From an uncultured Actinomycetes bacterium (GTDB lineage Bacteria; Actinomycetota; Acidimicrobiia; Acidimicrobiales; RAAP-2): a DNA stretch of 64,000 bases. The stretch covers positions 1 to 64,000 of the forward strand of contig CAIKCI010000023.1 in assembly GCA_903825895.1 (NCBI GenBank). Reading direction: 5' to 3'. A program made the translations under genes and the position numbers. How positions within the stretch are numbered: the first letter of the stretch is position 1; each line of letters starts with the position of its first letter. The notes below the pieces were generated by a model. The model did not search any database. It saw only the letters and a list, made by a program, of their open reading frames with translations, and had not been told where the DNA came from. Positions 23,024-32,924 of the stretch are shown in pieces.

Positions 23024-23089
23024 TTATCTATGAAGATTCTTAGGATCCCCTTATATTCGGCGCCTCCCAGGGGGAGTCAGGGACCTGAG

Positions 23090-23095
23090 TAGGCT
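23090..23095 (+). promoter_or_regulatory. -10 hexamer TAGGCT, leaderless gpmA start
   Basis: TAGGCT is followed by six bases and the gpmA ATG at 23102. There is no Shine-Dalgarno sequence between them, so the transcript probably starts at the ATG. Confidence 0.45.
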
Positions 23096-23101
23096 GGCGC
23101 T

Positions 23102-23854
23102 ATGCCTGAGTTAATCCTCCTTCGCCACGGCCAGTCGGACTGGAACGCCAAGAATCTCTTTACTGGTTGGGAGGATGTGGAGCTCACGAATCTCGGCCGG
23201 GCCGAAGCAAGCCAGGCTGGTGTTCTCCTTGCTGACGCTGGGGTCGACGTCAGGATCCTGCATACCTCGCTGCTCACCCGGGCGATTCGCACGGCGAGTC
23301 TCGCCCTTGAGGCCATGGAGCGACTCTGGGTCCCGGCAAAGCGTGACTGGCGACTCAACGAGCGTCACTACGGCGACCTTCAAGGCAAGAACAAAAAAGA
23401 GACCACCGACGAGTACGGAGCCGACCAGGTCAAAATCTGGCGTCGTAGTTACGCCACGCCTCCCCCACCCCTCCCCGAAAGCGACCCACGCCGTGCCAAC
23501 ACCGATCCTCGCTACGCACACGTCGACCCATCGCACCTGCCCGCAAGTGAATGCCTCGCCGACGTCGTCGCTCGAACCCTGCCCTATTACCGAGAGGTGA
23601 TCGTTCCTGACTTAGCAGCCAGCAGCGGCACCGGAAGCGCCGTTCTTATCGTGGCCCATGGGAACTCATTACGCGCACTTCGCAAAGAACTTGATCACAT
23701 CAGTGATGACGCCATCGTGGACCTCGAGATCCCGACAGGAATTCCTTTTCGCTATCTTCTCGACGACAAAGGAACCGTGCTCGAATCTGGGTATCTCGGT
23801 GACCCCGAAGCTGCAGCGAAAGCCGCTGCCGCCGTAGCCAAACAAGCAGGCTAA
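23102..23854 (+). CDS. gpmA: 2,3-bisphosphoglycerate-dependent phosphoglycerate mutase
   Basis: This glycolytic enzyme interconverts 3- and 2-phosphoglycerate through a phosphohistidine. The 250-residue length is typical, [10 protein letters not shown] holds the phosphorylated His near residue 9, and [14 protein letters not shown] and [10 protein letters not shown] (second His) are intact. It is divergent from dnaK. Its TAA stop touches the stop of the convergent gene with no spacer. Confidence 0.95.
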   Translation: MPELILLRHGQSDWNAKNLFTGWEDVELTNLGRAEASQAGVLLADAGVDVRILHTSLLTRAIRTASLALEAMERLWVPAKRDWRLNERHYGDLQGKNKKETTDEYGADQVKIWRRSYATPPPPLPESDPRRANTDPRYAHVDPSHLPASECLADVVARTLPYYREVIVPDLAASSGTGSAVLIVAHGNSLRALRKELDHISDDAIVDLEIPTGIPFRYLLDDKGTVLESGYLGDPEAAAKAAAAVAKQAG

Positions 23855-24847
23855 CTAAAGGCCGACATCAACCGTTGGTGTAGGTTCGTCTTTGTCGACA
23901 ATATTGAATCGCTCTCTCAGCTCAAGGACCGATTCGTCCTTGAGCGCCCAATGATCAATACCTTCGAGGATGTCTTCATTCGTCGCACTGCCCCGACGAA
24001 TTGCATCGGCTAACGCAGCAGGAGCATTGGCCTCCTCCATCACGTGGCCTTCAGATTGTGGAATATTTGGAATTTTGAAGGCCCCGGCCTCATAGAGTCC
24101 CAGTGCCAACACCATCGTCGAAAACCCTGTCGGCTTGCTTGATCCAGCTGCCATAAATGCGTTGACTTGGATTTCGCCGATCATGTTTGGCTCGTAGCCC
24201 GAGAGAATGTGCACCCAGTCATGTACGGAGATTGCTTCGGGAACTCCCCCATCTTGACCAGGGAATGGCCATTTCCGAGAGGAATACATCTCCCAGAATT
24301 TCCGCCCCAAGCTTCCAGGAGGACACTGTTCTAAGGCGGTGAATTTCGCAGCCAGTTTCGGTGCTTCCCCTTTATGGAACGTGGCCAGCACGTTCTTGAT
24401 GACGGTGCTCAATCCCTCTTCTTTGATGAAGGCCTTCTCCCACTGCGCAACTGCAGTTTCGCGATAGGAGTCGAGAACCATCCGCTTCATGTGGTTCTCT
24501 GCGTAATCGTGAATAACCCGAACACTCTTCTCGTCGACATTGAGCGCCCTCGCGTACGCAGCGATCCGTGCGCTGCGTTCCCGTGAAGGCGGGTGCTCAA
24601 AAAACGCCAATACCACCATGGCTTGAATCAACTGTTGTCGAAATGCGGGATCGCTCATTTGAGCGGCTACGGCGTCTGGTTCGAGGACGGTAGCCTCAGC
24701 GACATCAAACTGATTGTCGCCAAACATGGAGGCAATCGAGTTGATGGTTTCTCGCTGAGTCTCAAGCATGGTGCCATCGGTTTCGATGGCACCCCGAAAC
24801 GCCCCAAGGGCGACAGGGACAAGTTCTTTGGGTGGGATATGAAACAT
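23855..24847 (-). CDS. TerB-like/Coq4-like fusion protein
   Basis: The C-terminal half carries the Coq4 metal-site pattern HDxxH-x11-E exactly (His209, Asp210, His213, Glu225), within VHDWVHILSGY and IGEIQVNAF. It is preceded by PPGSLGRKFWEMY, which also resembles Coq4. The N-terminal 130 residues are helical and resemble TerB-like domains (ETDGTMLETQRETINSI, then a second acidic helix pair). Coq4 proteins act on C1 of the ubiquinone ring precursor in ubiquinone-making organisms. Actinobacteria normally use menaquinone, so the role here is open. A possible leaderless promoter precedes the ATG. It is downstream of, but not tightly coupled to, the PII gene. Confidence 0.65.
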   Translation of the reverse strand: MFHIPPKELVPVALGAFRGAIETDGTMLETQRETINSIASMFGDNQFDVAEATVLEPDAVAAQMSDPAFRQQLIQAMVVLAFFEHPPSRERSARIAAYARALNVDEKSVRVIHDYAENHMKRMVLDSYRETAVAQWEKAFIKEEGLSTVIKNVLATFHKGEAPKLAAKFTALEQCPPGSLGRKFWEMYSSRKWPFPGQDGGVPEAISVHDWVHILSGYEPNMIGEIQVNAFMAAGSSKPTGFSTMVLALGLYEAGAFKIPNIPQSEGHVMEEANAPAALADAIRRGSATNEDILEGIDHWALKDESVLELRERFNIVDKDEPTPTVDVGL

Positions 24848-24853
24848 ACGCTC

Positions 24854-24859
24854 AGCCTA
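24854..24859 (-). promoter_or_regulatory. -10 hexamer TAGGCT before the Coq4-like gene
   Basis: On the minus strand TAGGCT lies six bases ahead of the ATG at 24847, the same hexamer and spacing as the gpmA promoter. Just upstream, AGATCAG (24859-24865) and CTGATCT (24873-24879) form a seven-base stem that could mark the end of the PII transcript. Confidence 0.4.
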
Positions 24860-24889
24860 GATCAGGGTCGTTCTGATCTTCTTATCAAC

Positions 24890-25288
<399 letters not shown>

Positions 25289-26686
25289 CTACCGAGACAG
25301 CGAGCTGACACGTTCAGCGAACGTCTCTCTCGGATAGGCCTCTTCGTCGTGGATGGCCAAGTCACCGACCTCCAGGACCTCGTCCTTCTCACGCAAACCT
25401 CGACAGACGAACTTGACGATGTAGAGCAGGATGGCGCTCATAATGGCGGTGAAGAAAATAACCCAGACCGCAGTGATGAACTGCTCCCAGAGTTGATGGA
25501 AGGAGTGGGTGTAGAACCAACCGCCAACACTGAACGATCCTGCGGCGTCATAGACACGCCCCTTCACGCCGTAGACAATCATGCCCGGGTCGGCCAGAAG
25601 ACCAATCAACAGTCCACCCAAGAGTCCAGCGATTCCGTGGGTGTAAATAACCCCCAGCGCGTCGTCAACCTTGGAGAACGGCTTGACCTTGGAGAGGAAG
25701 TTCCAAGAAACCCACACCACTGCAGAGGTGATCAGACCAACAAAGATTGCCCCCACGCCACTCACAAATCCTGCTGAAGGAGTGATCGCCACGAGCCCAC
25801 AGATCATTCCGTTAATGGCACCCAGGAAGGTGGGTTTGTGCTCTCGGGAGAAGAGCATGTCCATGGCCACCCATGTCAACAGTGCCATCGCTGTGGCGAT
25901 GTTCGTATTGAGCACTGCAGACGCCGTGTCAACACCTGCATAATACGGTGCACCACCGTTAAAGCCGTTCCAGCCCAACCAAAGAATTCCCGCACCAACG
26001 GCAACCATCATGAGGTTATTCGGAAGCGCATGATTTCGGTCACGATTCAGGCGAGGACCGACGATGGCGGCTGCCACGAATGCCGTGATTCCAGCTGACA
26101 TGTGAATGACATAGCCACCGGCAAAGTCCACTGCGCCTTTTTGTGCAAAGAATCCTCCGCCCCAGATCAATGCGGCGTTGATTGAGTAGACAAAGGTGAT
26201 CCACAGCGGTACAAAGAGTAACCACGCCTTGAACTTAAAGCGCCCAAGAATTGAACCTAAAAAGAGCAGCGGAGTAATTGCCGCGAATACCAACTGGAAG
26301 TAGGCCAGCGTCGAGGTCGGAAAGTGAAACGGTACCAGAGTGTTTGATCCCGAGACTGCTTGATTTTGCTCGCCAAAGTGGCTCAAAATGGGGTGAGGAT
26401 GGCCGACAAAGCCAGAGAGGAACGAACCATCGGCTCCGAGGTGAACTTGGGGGCCAAAGGCCATGTTGTAGGCCCACAAGACCCAGACCAGCACCACCAG
26501 GGCAAAGCCCGAAAATGCCATCATCATGGTGTTGACGACCCACTTACGCTGAACCAGACCTCCGTAAAGCACGGCAATACCCGGCAAACTCATGAGTCCC
26601 ACCAAGGTGGCGGCAACTAACTGCCAGGCATTATCCCCCGGATTTAACCAGTGGGGATAGGGAATATTCGTGACTGCGGTGAGCAC
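25289..26686 (-). CDS. amt: ammonium transporter
   Basis: Amt conducts ammonium across the membrane. About eleven hydrophobic helices are visible, with LMSLPGIAVLYGGL at the N-terminus, VDFAGGYVIHMSAG (first pore His) and GVIYTHGIAGLLGGLL (second pore His). The tail after about residue 430 is charged. The open frame begins at 26704, but AGGAG at 26694-26698 sits properly before a GTG at 26686, giving 465 residues, and I prefer that start. The following PII gene fits the classic amtB-glnK pairing. Confidence 0.94.
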   Translation of the reverse strand: MLTAVTNIPYPHWLNPGDNAWQLVAATLVGLMSLPGIAVLYGGLVQRKWVVNTMMMAFSGFALVVLVWVLWAYNMAFGPQVHLGADGSFLSGFVGHPHPILSHFGEQNQAVSGSNTLVPFHFPTSTLAYFQLVFAAITPLLFLGSILGRFKFKAWLLFVPLWITFVYSINAALIWGGGFFAQKGAVDFAGGYVIHMSAGITAFVAAAIVGPRLNRDRNHALPNNLMMVAVGAGILWLGWNGFNGGAPYYAGVDTASAVLNTNIATAMALLTWVAMDMLFSREHKPTFLGAINGMICGLVAITPSAGFVSGVGAIFVGLITSAVVWVSWNFLSKVKPFSKVDDALGVIYTHGIAGLLGGLLIGLLADPGMIVYGVKGRVYDAAGSFSVGGWFYTHSFHQLWEQFITAVWVIFFTAIMSAILLYIVKFVCRGLREKDEVLEVGDLAIHDEEAYPRETFAERVSSLSR

Positions 26687-26798
26687 GCTGCTAACTCCTC
26701 TCAATGATTTTGGCCGCCCTTGCGGTACGCCCAGTATGGAGAGTGTGGATTACGTGCCTGTTCCTAGATTGTTACGAGCACGTGAATTGATCCCCCGG

Positions 26799-26804
26799 TA
26801 CAAT
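26799..26804 (+). promoter_or_regulatory. -10 hexamer TACAAT, leaderless start
   Basis: TACAAT is followed by six bases (AAAGCC) and the ATG at 26811. No Shine-Dalgarno sequence is present, and no -35 is obvious at the normal distance. Confidence 0.5.
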
Positions 26805-26810
26805 AAAGCC

Positions 26811-27233
26811 ATGAAAGCACCCACCAAAGAACAAGCCCTCAAATCCACATGGCTCTTTTCAGAGTGCTCTGCAAAGGAACTGCGTTCCATCGCCGGCATT
26901 GCCGACGAGGTAACCGTTCCTGAAGGCAAAGTGCTCGTGGAGCAAGGTGCCATTGGACGTGAGTTTTATCTCATCACCAGCGGATCTGCGTCAGTGAAGC
27001 GTAACGGACGTCAAGTGGCTACCCTCAAGAAGGGCCAACACTTTGGCGAGCTCGCACTACTCGATCGCCGTCCTCGCAATGCCACTGTGATCTCGGCGAC
27101 CGAGATGACCGTCATGGTGCTCGGACAACGAGAGTTCAACGGCCTGATTGAAACGGTTCCTTCGTTAGCCAGAAAACTCTTAGCGGCGATGGCTGGACGC
27201 GTGCGCGACCAGGACCGCAAAGCCGTTCAGTAA
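26811..27233 (+). CDS. stand-alone cyclic nucleotide-binding domain protein
   Basis: The 140-residue protein is essentially one CNB domain: VPEGKVLVEQGAIGREFYLITSG is the core barrel, and the phosphate-binding cassette FGELALLDRRPRNATV keeps the Gly-Glu and Arg contacts needed for cNMP binding. No DNA-binding domain follows, so it is not a Crp-type activator. It may act through protein partners. The frame runs back to 26670 inside amt, but the leaderless-type promoter places the start at 26811. It lies between amt and a convergent Fe-S reductase gene. Confidence 0.82.
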   Translation: MKAPTKEQALKSTWLFSECSAKELRSIAGIADEVTVPEGKVLVEQGAIGREFYLITSGSASVKRNGRQVATLKKGQHFGELALLDRRPRNATVISATEMTVMVLGQREFNGLIETVPSLARKLLAAMAGRVRDQDRKAVQ

Positions 27234-27241
27234 CACGGTTC

Positions 27242-29320
27242 TTAGGCGTCATCCGAAGCGTTGGCCGGTGCGCTACTTGGTGCACTCCCGCTCAACAGTG
27301 ACTCTTCAACCAGTTGGCTGATATCCATCACTCGGACTTCATCACCTTTACCACTGGCTTGTACGGCATCATCAAGCATGATCATGCAGAACGGACAAGC
27401 GGTCGACACGATATCTGCACCGGTACCGAGAGCTTCATCGGTCCGATCCATGTTGACGCGTTTGCCGATATTTTCTTCCATCCACATGCGCGCCCCACCG
27501 GCACCACAGCAGAAGCCCTTTTCTCGACAGCGACCCATTTCGACCTGCTTGGCCCCTGGAATGGCGTCAATCACGTCACGCGGCTCGTCGAAGACCCGGT
27601 TGTGACGGCCCAGATAACACGGGTCGTGATACGTCACCGTTCCTGAGTAGCCACCGCCAGGAACGAGTTTGCCGTTGTTCACTAAGTGCGCCAGTAACTC
27701 GGCGTGATGAATGACTTCAAACTCTCCTCCGAGAGCGGGGTACTCATTTTTGATGGTGTTAAAGCAGTGAGGACAGGTTGCCACGATCTTGACGGCCCCC
27801 ACTTCTTTCAAGGTCTCAATGTTAGCTTTCGCCACTTCTTGGAACAGGTACTCGTTCCCGAAGCGGCGAGCGGGGTCACCGGTACAGGACTCTTTCGGGC
27901 CAAGTACCGCGAAGGTCACGCCCGCACGATGGAGCATGCGCGCCGTTGCTTGCGCCTGTTTTTTGCCACGGTCGTCCAAGGCACCAGCACAACCAACCCA
28001 GTAGAGGTATTCAACGCCATCGGGAATTGAACTGGTCACGACAGGAACGTCAAAGTCCAGCGCTTCAGTCCACTCAAGGCGCTTCGCCCCTCCAAGACCC
28101 CAGGGGTCACCTTGATTCTCAATATTACGAAGGAAAAGGTTGGCTTCTTGAGGGAAGCGTGACTCCATCAATACTTCATAACGACGCATGTCCACGATTG
28201 CATCAACGTGCTCGATGTCCACCGGGCACTGCTCCACACAACTTCCACACGTCGTGCAACTCCACAGCACGTCTGGATCAATAACGGTGGGAACAAGTGT
28301 TTCAGCTTCCGCTGCTTCGCCAGAGTCCTTTGAAAGCAGCCGATCAGCCGAGGCAAACATGTTGTCTCGCAGTCCCATAATCAATAACTTGGGGCTGAGC
28401 GGCTTATCGGTTGTCCAGGCGGGGCATACCGACTGACAGCGACCGCACTCGGTACAGGTCGAAAAGTCGAGCATCTGCTTCCACGTGAAATCTTCGATTT
28501 TCCCCACACCGAAGACGGTGTCTTCAGAGATGTTCTCCATGTCCATGTCAGGGGTCTTGTCCAAGCCACCGAGTGCTCGAGGACGTCGAGATGTTCCGAC
28601 ATTGATTGGCGCCAAGAAGATGTGGAGGTGCTTCGAATAGGACACAAAGACTAAAAATCCCGTGATGACGGCAATGTTCGCCAACAGCGCCACGTTCTCA
28701 ATGACGGAGTTCACACCCGTGCCCAAGGGGGCCAGGACTTTGGCAACTCCCAGCGAGGCGAAGGCCCACCAGTCACCTTGGAAAGGAAAGTGCCCTGTGT
28801 TTTCTTGAGCTGCTCGATAGATCAGCAGGGTAATAATCACAAGGGCGATCATCATCAAGACCAGCCACGCAGCCCCAGTGTGTGAGCCATAGAAACGACT
28901 TTGCCGTTGTTTACGCGCTGGGGCGTTCTTTATGCGAATGCCAGTAAAGACAAGAAGTGAAACCAGTACCGCTACCGAAAAGAAGTCTTCAAGGAAGCCA
29001 ACGGCTGACCAATGGCCGATAAAGGGGATGGCAAAGTTCTGATTAAAGAGGGCGCCATAGGCCTCGATGATTGTCAGTAAGAGAACAGTGAAGCCCCACA
29101 TCGTAAAGAAGTGAGCAAGACCGGGAATAGTCCATTGGAGTAGTTTCTTTTGTCCCGCCACTTCAACGACTTCTGCCTCAGCGGCTTTGCGCAAGCCTTG
29201 ATAGGGACGTTTGGCTGGAGCACCCGAGCGAATCAGGCGAGAAAGCCAGAAGAAGCGTCGTCCGGCAACAGCAAAACAGACAATGGTGATGGCAAGTCCG
29301 ATAACAATTCTACCGACCAC
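27242..29320 (-). CDS. membrane-bound Fe-S oxidoreductase (HdrD/GlpC-like with cytochrome-like domain)
   Basis: The first ~230 residues contain about six hydrophobic helices resembling the nitrate-reductase-gamma type. Two ferredoxin-type 4Fe-4S motifs follow, CTECGRCQSVCP (about 287-298) and CTTCGSCVEQCP (about 353-364). Two CCG-type domains complete it (YWVGCAG, TCPHCFNT, HDPCYLGRHN, GFCCGAGG). The layout matches actinobacterial iron-sulfur-binding reductases such as Rv0338c, thought to move electrons between the quinone pool and an unknown partner. GAGGAG ahead of the GTG supports the start. Confidence 0.85.
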   Translation of the reverse strand: MVGRIVIGLAITIVCFAVAGRRFFWLSRLIRSGAPAKRPYQGLRKAAEAEVVEVAGQKKLLQWTIPGLAHFFTMWGFTVLLLTIIEAYGALFNQNFAIPFIGHWSAVGFLEDFFSVAVLVSLLVFTGIRIKNAPARKQRQSRFYGSHTGAAWLVLMMIALVIITLLIYRAAQENTGHFPFQGDWWAFASLGVAKVLAPLGTGVNSVIENVALLANIAVITGFLVFVSYSKHLHIFLAPINVGTSRRPRALGGLDKTPDMDMENISEDTVFGVGKIEDFTWKQMLDFSTCTECGRCQSVCPAWTTDKPLSPKLLIMGLRDNMFASADRLLSKDSGEAAEAETLVPTVIDPDVLWSCTTCGSCVEQCPVDIEHVDAIVDMRRYEVLMESRFPQEANLFLRNIENQGDPWGLGGAKRLEWTEALDFDVPVVTSSIPDGVEYLYWVGCAGALDDRGKKQAQATARMLHRAGVTFAVLGPKESCTGDPARRFGNEYLFQEVAKANIETLKEVGAVKIVATCPHCFNTIKNEYPALGGEFEVIHHAELLAHLVNNGKLVPGGGYSGTVTYHDPCYLGRHNRVFDEPRDVIDAIPGAKQVEMGRCREKGFCCGAGGARMWMEENIGKRVNMDRTDEALGTGADIVSTACPFCMIMLDDAVQASGKGDEVRVMDISQLVEESLLSGSAPSSAPANASDDA

Positions 29321-29365
29321 GTTGGCTCCTCTTCTTCTGTCGTGACACCCCGTGTCACGCCTCGA

Positions 29366-29938
29366 CTATTCCGTTTTCCGGAAGTTATCTGCATAGCGGC
29401 TTGGAGTTGGACCCCACTGTCCGCGATACTTACTCCCTAATCCTGACGAACCATAGGGCCGCTCAGCTGCTGTCGTCATTTCGAAGAAGCTGATCTGACC
29501 AATCTTCATGCCTGGGTACACCGTAATAGGAAGATTGGCCACATTTGACAGTTCCAGGGTCAAGTGGCCGTCCCAGCCAGCATCAACAAACCCAGCCGTT
29601 GAGTGAATCAAGAGGCCAAGGCGCCCGAGAGACGACTTACCCTCCAAACGAGCAACCAGGTCATCGGCAAGGGCAACGCGCTCGGTCGTTGACCCTAAGA
29701 CAAACTCCCCTGGATGCAAGATAAACGGGACATCAGGTCCAACGTCCACCAGTTCTGTTAACTCTTCTTGATCTTCTCGTACGTCAATGACTCGCGCTGA
29801 GTGATTACGAAAGACACGAAAATACTGATCAACGTGAAGGTCAACGGATGAGGGTTGAATACAAGATTCGCCCAAGGGATCGATCTGGATCCGGCCGGCG
29901 GCGATTGCTTCTTTGATTGATTTATCGGAGAGAACCAT
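29366..29938 (-). CDS. dcd: dCTP deaminase, probably bifunctional (dUMP-forming)
   Basis: The 190-residue protein makes dUTP, or directly dUMP, from dCTP for thymidylate supply. [60 protein letters not shown] and the ending [11 protein letters not shown] closely follow the M. tuberculosis enzyme, which is bifunctional, hence the inference. The frame is open back to 30004, but alignment starts at MVLSDKSI (29938). TATCGT eight bases before that ATG, without a ribosome-binding site, hints at a leaderless start. Confidence 0.92.
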   Translation of the reverse strand: MVLSDKSIKEAIAAGRIQIDPLGESCIQPSSVDLHVDQYFRVFRNHSARVIDVREDQEELTELVDVGPDVPFILHPGEFVLGSTTERVALADDLVARLEGKSSLGRLGLLIHSTAGFVDAGWDGHLTLELSNVANLPITVYPGMKIGQISFFEMTTAAERPYGSSGLGSKYRGQWGPTPSRYADNFRKTE

Positions 29939-30072
29939 CGGCCATGACGATAGTGGCACAAAGGCCCATCTGTGAAGTTTCACCGCATCGGGGTGCCCTC
30001 CCATGCCGTCCGGCCTGCTCTCCAGACGGGGACGACGATGAAAACCCCATAATTCAGGGAAATTCCAGGCCC

Positions 30073-31530
30073 TTAGGCCTCTGCGATGGTGCCACCCGGG
30101 ATCATCGCCAACTCGGCGTTCTCGAGATGCTTCCCGTTGTTTCCGAAGACCCCGGGGCCACCCGGGATCACAAATGCCGCCAAGGTGGCCAACACCGTCA
30201 TCGCCCCAAGAAAGGCAAAACCGTGGGTATAGCCCGACTCAACGGGCCGACCATTACTCAGCAGAGTCGAGGTGACGATGCTCGACATGACTGCTGCGCC
30301 AAAGGCACCTCCAATTGTTCTGATGTTCGCGTTCATGCCGCTGGCCACGCCAGTCTGCTCAGGAGGAACAGCGTGCACGATCAGAGCCGACATCCCTGTG
30401 TAAGAAAGTCCGAGTCCGATGCCAAGCAATGTGCTTGCTGTGATCAATTCCCAGGGCTGCGCGTGCGCGAAGGCAATGACGAAGTAACCCACGGTCGACG
30501 CCGCTCCGCCAATGATGACGGCCACCTTTGAACCAATCTTGGCCGCGATCTTTCCGGTGAACATTCCAAAGACAAACATCATGATGGTCAATGGAACAAG
30601 GTAGAGACCCGATTCAGTGATGCTCGCGCCAAATCCATAGCCATTGGATCTTGGCGTCTGCAAAAACTCAGGAATAAATGCGAGCGCTGCATACATGCCA
30701 ATCCCGAGCAAAAAAGCGACCAGGTTATTTGACCACACGGCTCGCGTCCGCATCATGCGCATGTCAATGAGCGGCTCTGACGATCGGTTCTCCACCACAA
30801 TCCACACCACGAGAAACAGTGCTGCAAGCGCGAATAACCCGAGTACTTTCGAGGAACCCCATCCCCATGCCGGTGCTTCGCTCACCCCAATCAGGAGCGC
30901 AATTAACCAGGCAGAGAGCGTGAGCGCTCCCAACCAGGCAATTTTTCCAGGGGTGCGCACGGGTGACTCAGGGACAAAGAAAAACGCGCTCACTATGGAA
31001 ATCACGATCAGTATCAACGGGATCCAGAACAACCAATGGTAACCAAAGGTGTCCACAATCGGACCGGCCAACACGATGCCAGCACCACCACCGACTGCCG
31101 TCATCGCCGCAATAATCCCCACGCCCGTTGCAACTTTTACATCGGGAAACTCATCGCGCACGATACCGAAAGAGAGAGGGAGCAGTGCTCCACCAGCTCC
31201 TTGAATTGCGCGCGCAATAACTAAGACCCAGATCGAACCCGCCAGACCAGCAAGGATCGTGCCGAGTGCGAGCACAATCAACGTTGCCACCAACATGTGT
31301 TCCTTGCCGACCATGTCGCCAATGCGACCAAAGATGGGCGTGAAGACTGATGCCGAGAGAAGATATGCCGTTAGCACCCAGGTGACCGTACTTTGCGAGG
31401 TGTGGAAATGCTCCTGAATCGTGGGCAGGACAGGGGTAACCAAGGACTGCATCATCGAATAGGCGCAGGCTCCGACGACCAAGACAGCAAAGACCACCCG
31501 ATAGTTAATTCTCTCAAGTGACTTCGCCAA
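30073..31530 (-). CDS. MFS drug/solute exporter, DHA2-like
   Basis: The 485-residue protein has some 13-14 hydrophobic helices. Family motifs are visible: [14 protein letters not shown] between helices 2 and 3, and [24 protein letters not shown] in helix 4 and its loop. The length and helix count fit the EmrB/QacA proton-antiport group. The start appears to be TTG with GAGAGG ahead. It follows the three SDR genes on the same strand (35 bp gap), so it may export a product or substrate of that cluster (inference). Confidence 0.85.
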   Translation of the reverse strand: MAKSLERINYRVVFAVLVVGACAYSMMQSLVTPVLPTIQEHFHTSQSTVTWVLTAYLLSASVFTPIFGRIGDMVGKEHMLVATLIVLALGTILAGLAGSIWVLVIARAIQGAGGALLPLSFGIVRDEFPDVKVATGVGIIAAMTAVGGGAGIVLAGPIVDTFGYHWLFWIPLILIVISIVSAFFFVPESPVRTPGKIAWLGALTLSAWLIALLIGVSEAPAWGWGSSKVLGLFALAALFLVVWIVVENRSSEPLIDMRMMRTRAVWSNNLVAFLLGIGMYAALAFIPEFLQTPRSNGYGFGASITESGLYLVPLTIMMFVFGMFTGKIAAKIGSKVAVIIGGAASTVGYFVIAFAHAQPWELITASTLLGIGLGLSYTGMSALIVHAVPPEQTGVASGMNANIRTIGGAFGAAVMSSIVTSTLLSNGRPVESGYTHGFAFLGAMTVLATLAAFVIPGGPGVFGNNGKHLENAELAMIPGGTIAEA

Positions 31531-31565
31531 GTTTGCCTCTCGTCGGGCTTGATCGAATCTTCAAT

Positions 31566-32330
31566 TTAACTAATTGGTCGATTTCCCCCGTCAACCATGA
31601 TCGTAACCCCCGTGACATAGCGGGCATCTGATGAGAGCAAAAATCGGACCACCGGCCCGATATCGTCGACTGGATCCCCGAGATACCCCAGGGGATGACG
31701 TCCAAGCACGCGGTCGGCCATTGTCGGATCTTTGGCAAAAGCTTCCTCGACGGCCGGTGTCGTCGCCAAGGGGGCGATGGCATTGACTCGCACCCCGTCG
31801 TGGCCACACTCTCGAGCCCAGGCCCTCGTGAGACCCCGAACTGCCCCTTTCACTGCCGCATAGGGTGCAAGGCGCATCTTGCCTTCGAAGCCCGCTTCCG
31901 ACGTCAGCATCACCATGCTCCCCTTTGAGGCAATCAGATGGGGAAGCGCTTCTTGGGCCACAAAGAACGACCCCCGCACCGAGACAGCGACGTGATCACG
32001 AAGGTCTTCAATCGGCATGGTCACAGGCTGGACCGGAGTCGGAGAGAGACCACTTGTGGCGTTGTGAACCACCCCGTCAAGACGGCCACTGTGATCCACG
32101 ATGGTGGCAATCGCTTCACGAACTGACGAGCGAGACACCGTGTCACAAAGAACGAAGTGACCCTGACCGCCTCTCGCCGAGGCTTCATCCGCCACTGCTT
32201 GACCTTCGCTTTGGCGACGAGCGGCGACCCATACCGTCCAACCCGCAGCCGCACAGGACAACGCGATTCCTCGCCCCACGCCACCGCTGGCTCCAGTGAC
32301 CAACACGACTGGAGTCGGCGTCGCTACCAC
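31566..32330 (-). CDS. short-chain dehydrogenase/reductase
   Basis: This classical SDR of 254 residues has the cofactor motif TGASGGVGRG, the structural HNATSG (variant of NAG), a catalytic Ser in LTSEAGFEG, and YAAVK with Tyr and Lys intact. It ends VDGGNRPIS. The GTG start immediately follows the stop of the degenerate SDR gene (no spacer), with GGAGAG upstream, so the two are translationally coupled. The substrate is unknown. Confidence 0.85.
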   Translation of the reverse strand: MVATPTPVVLVTGASGGVGRGIALSCAAAGWTVWVAARRQSEGQAVADEASARGGQGHFVLCDTVSRSSVREAIATIVDHSGRLDGVVHNATSGLSPTPVQPVTMPIEDLRDHVAVSVRGSFFVAQEALPHLIASKGSMVMLTSEAGFEGKMRLAPYAAVKGAVRGLTRAWARECGHDGVRVNAIAPLATTPAVEEAFAKDPTMADRVLGRHPLGYLGDPVDDIGPVVRFLLSSDARYVTGVTIMVDGGNRPIS

Positions 32331-32924
32331 CTACATCTCTCCTTCGTACAAGACCGTCGAAGGCATCGATGCAGCATCTCCGCTCACCAGCATCAGAAAT
32401 CGATCGTGGAGTGCTGTTTGCGCGTGAGATTTGCCTTCGATCCGTGCTGGGGTTCCGACAAAGTGCACTCGAACGCCTCGAGCTTCATGAATTAATGCGA
32501 GGGAACGAACCATCAATTCGACACCGTCACTCACACATGCGGTGAGTGCCCAATTCCCTGAGTCTTTTGGAACAGGTCGATCACAGAATGCAATGACAAC
32601 CCCTCTGTCGTTGCAACGCTCCGTCGCAACAGTAAGGGCTGCGAACCATTGTGCAAAAGGCCCTTCACACTGTGCATACCAATCATCATCAGTGAGCTCA
32701 GCGAGTGAATGTGCCACGAGATCAGGCGCCAAGAGCGCTACGACGACCACGTCATAGCGCTCACCATTTACTTCTCCTTCGCGCCACGCTTCAAGATCTC
32801 TGCCTGGTGACCAGGCTTCATCAAAGACTTCCGTTGGCACCAAGGTAAGCGGCACACCCATCTGTGCAGCAAGATCTCCTGCTGCCTCGGTTCCAAGGAA
32901 CCAGGGTGCGAGGTCAATCGTCAC
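32331..32924 (-). CDS. degenerate SDR-fold protein, probably non-catalytic
   Basis: The 197-residue product lacks the glycine-rich cofactor motif and the YxxxK pair, yet its C-terminal half keeps the SDR pattern: WALTACVSDGVELMVRSLAL followed by GVRVHFVGTPAR corresponds to the helix after the active site and the next strand. It is coupled at both ends to intact SDR genes (1-bp overlap upstream, zero spacing downstream). A non-catalytic partner subunit is a reasonable inference, as heteromeric SDRs with an inactive subunit are known. Gene decay is the alternative. Confidence 0.6.
   Translation of the reverse strand: MTIDLAPWFLGTEAAGDLAAQMGVPLTLVPTEVFDEAWSPGRDLEAWREGEVNGERYDVVVVALLAPDLVAHSLAELTDDDWYAQCEGPFAQWFAALTVATERCNDRGVVIAFCDRPVPKDSGNWALTACVSDGVELMVRSLALIHEARGVRVHFVGTPARIEGKSHAQTALHDRFLMLVSGDAASMPSTVLYEGEM

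Noticed and set aside
23066-23080. CTCCC-GGGAG hairpin before gpmA
   Set aside because: Too short and without a T-tract; probably chance in a GC-rich stretch.
26670-26810. Upstream extension of the cyclic-nucleotide-binding protein
   Set aside because: It overlaps the divergent amt start and lies outside the domain; a -10 hexamer sits just before the later ATG.
29939-30004. Upstream extension of dcd
   Set aside because: Family alignment begins at MVLSDKSI; the extra residues look like untranslated leader.
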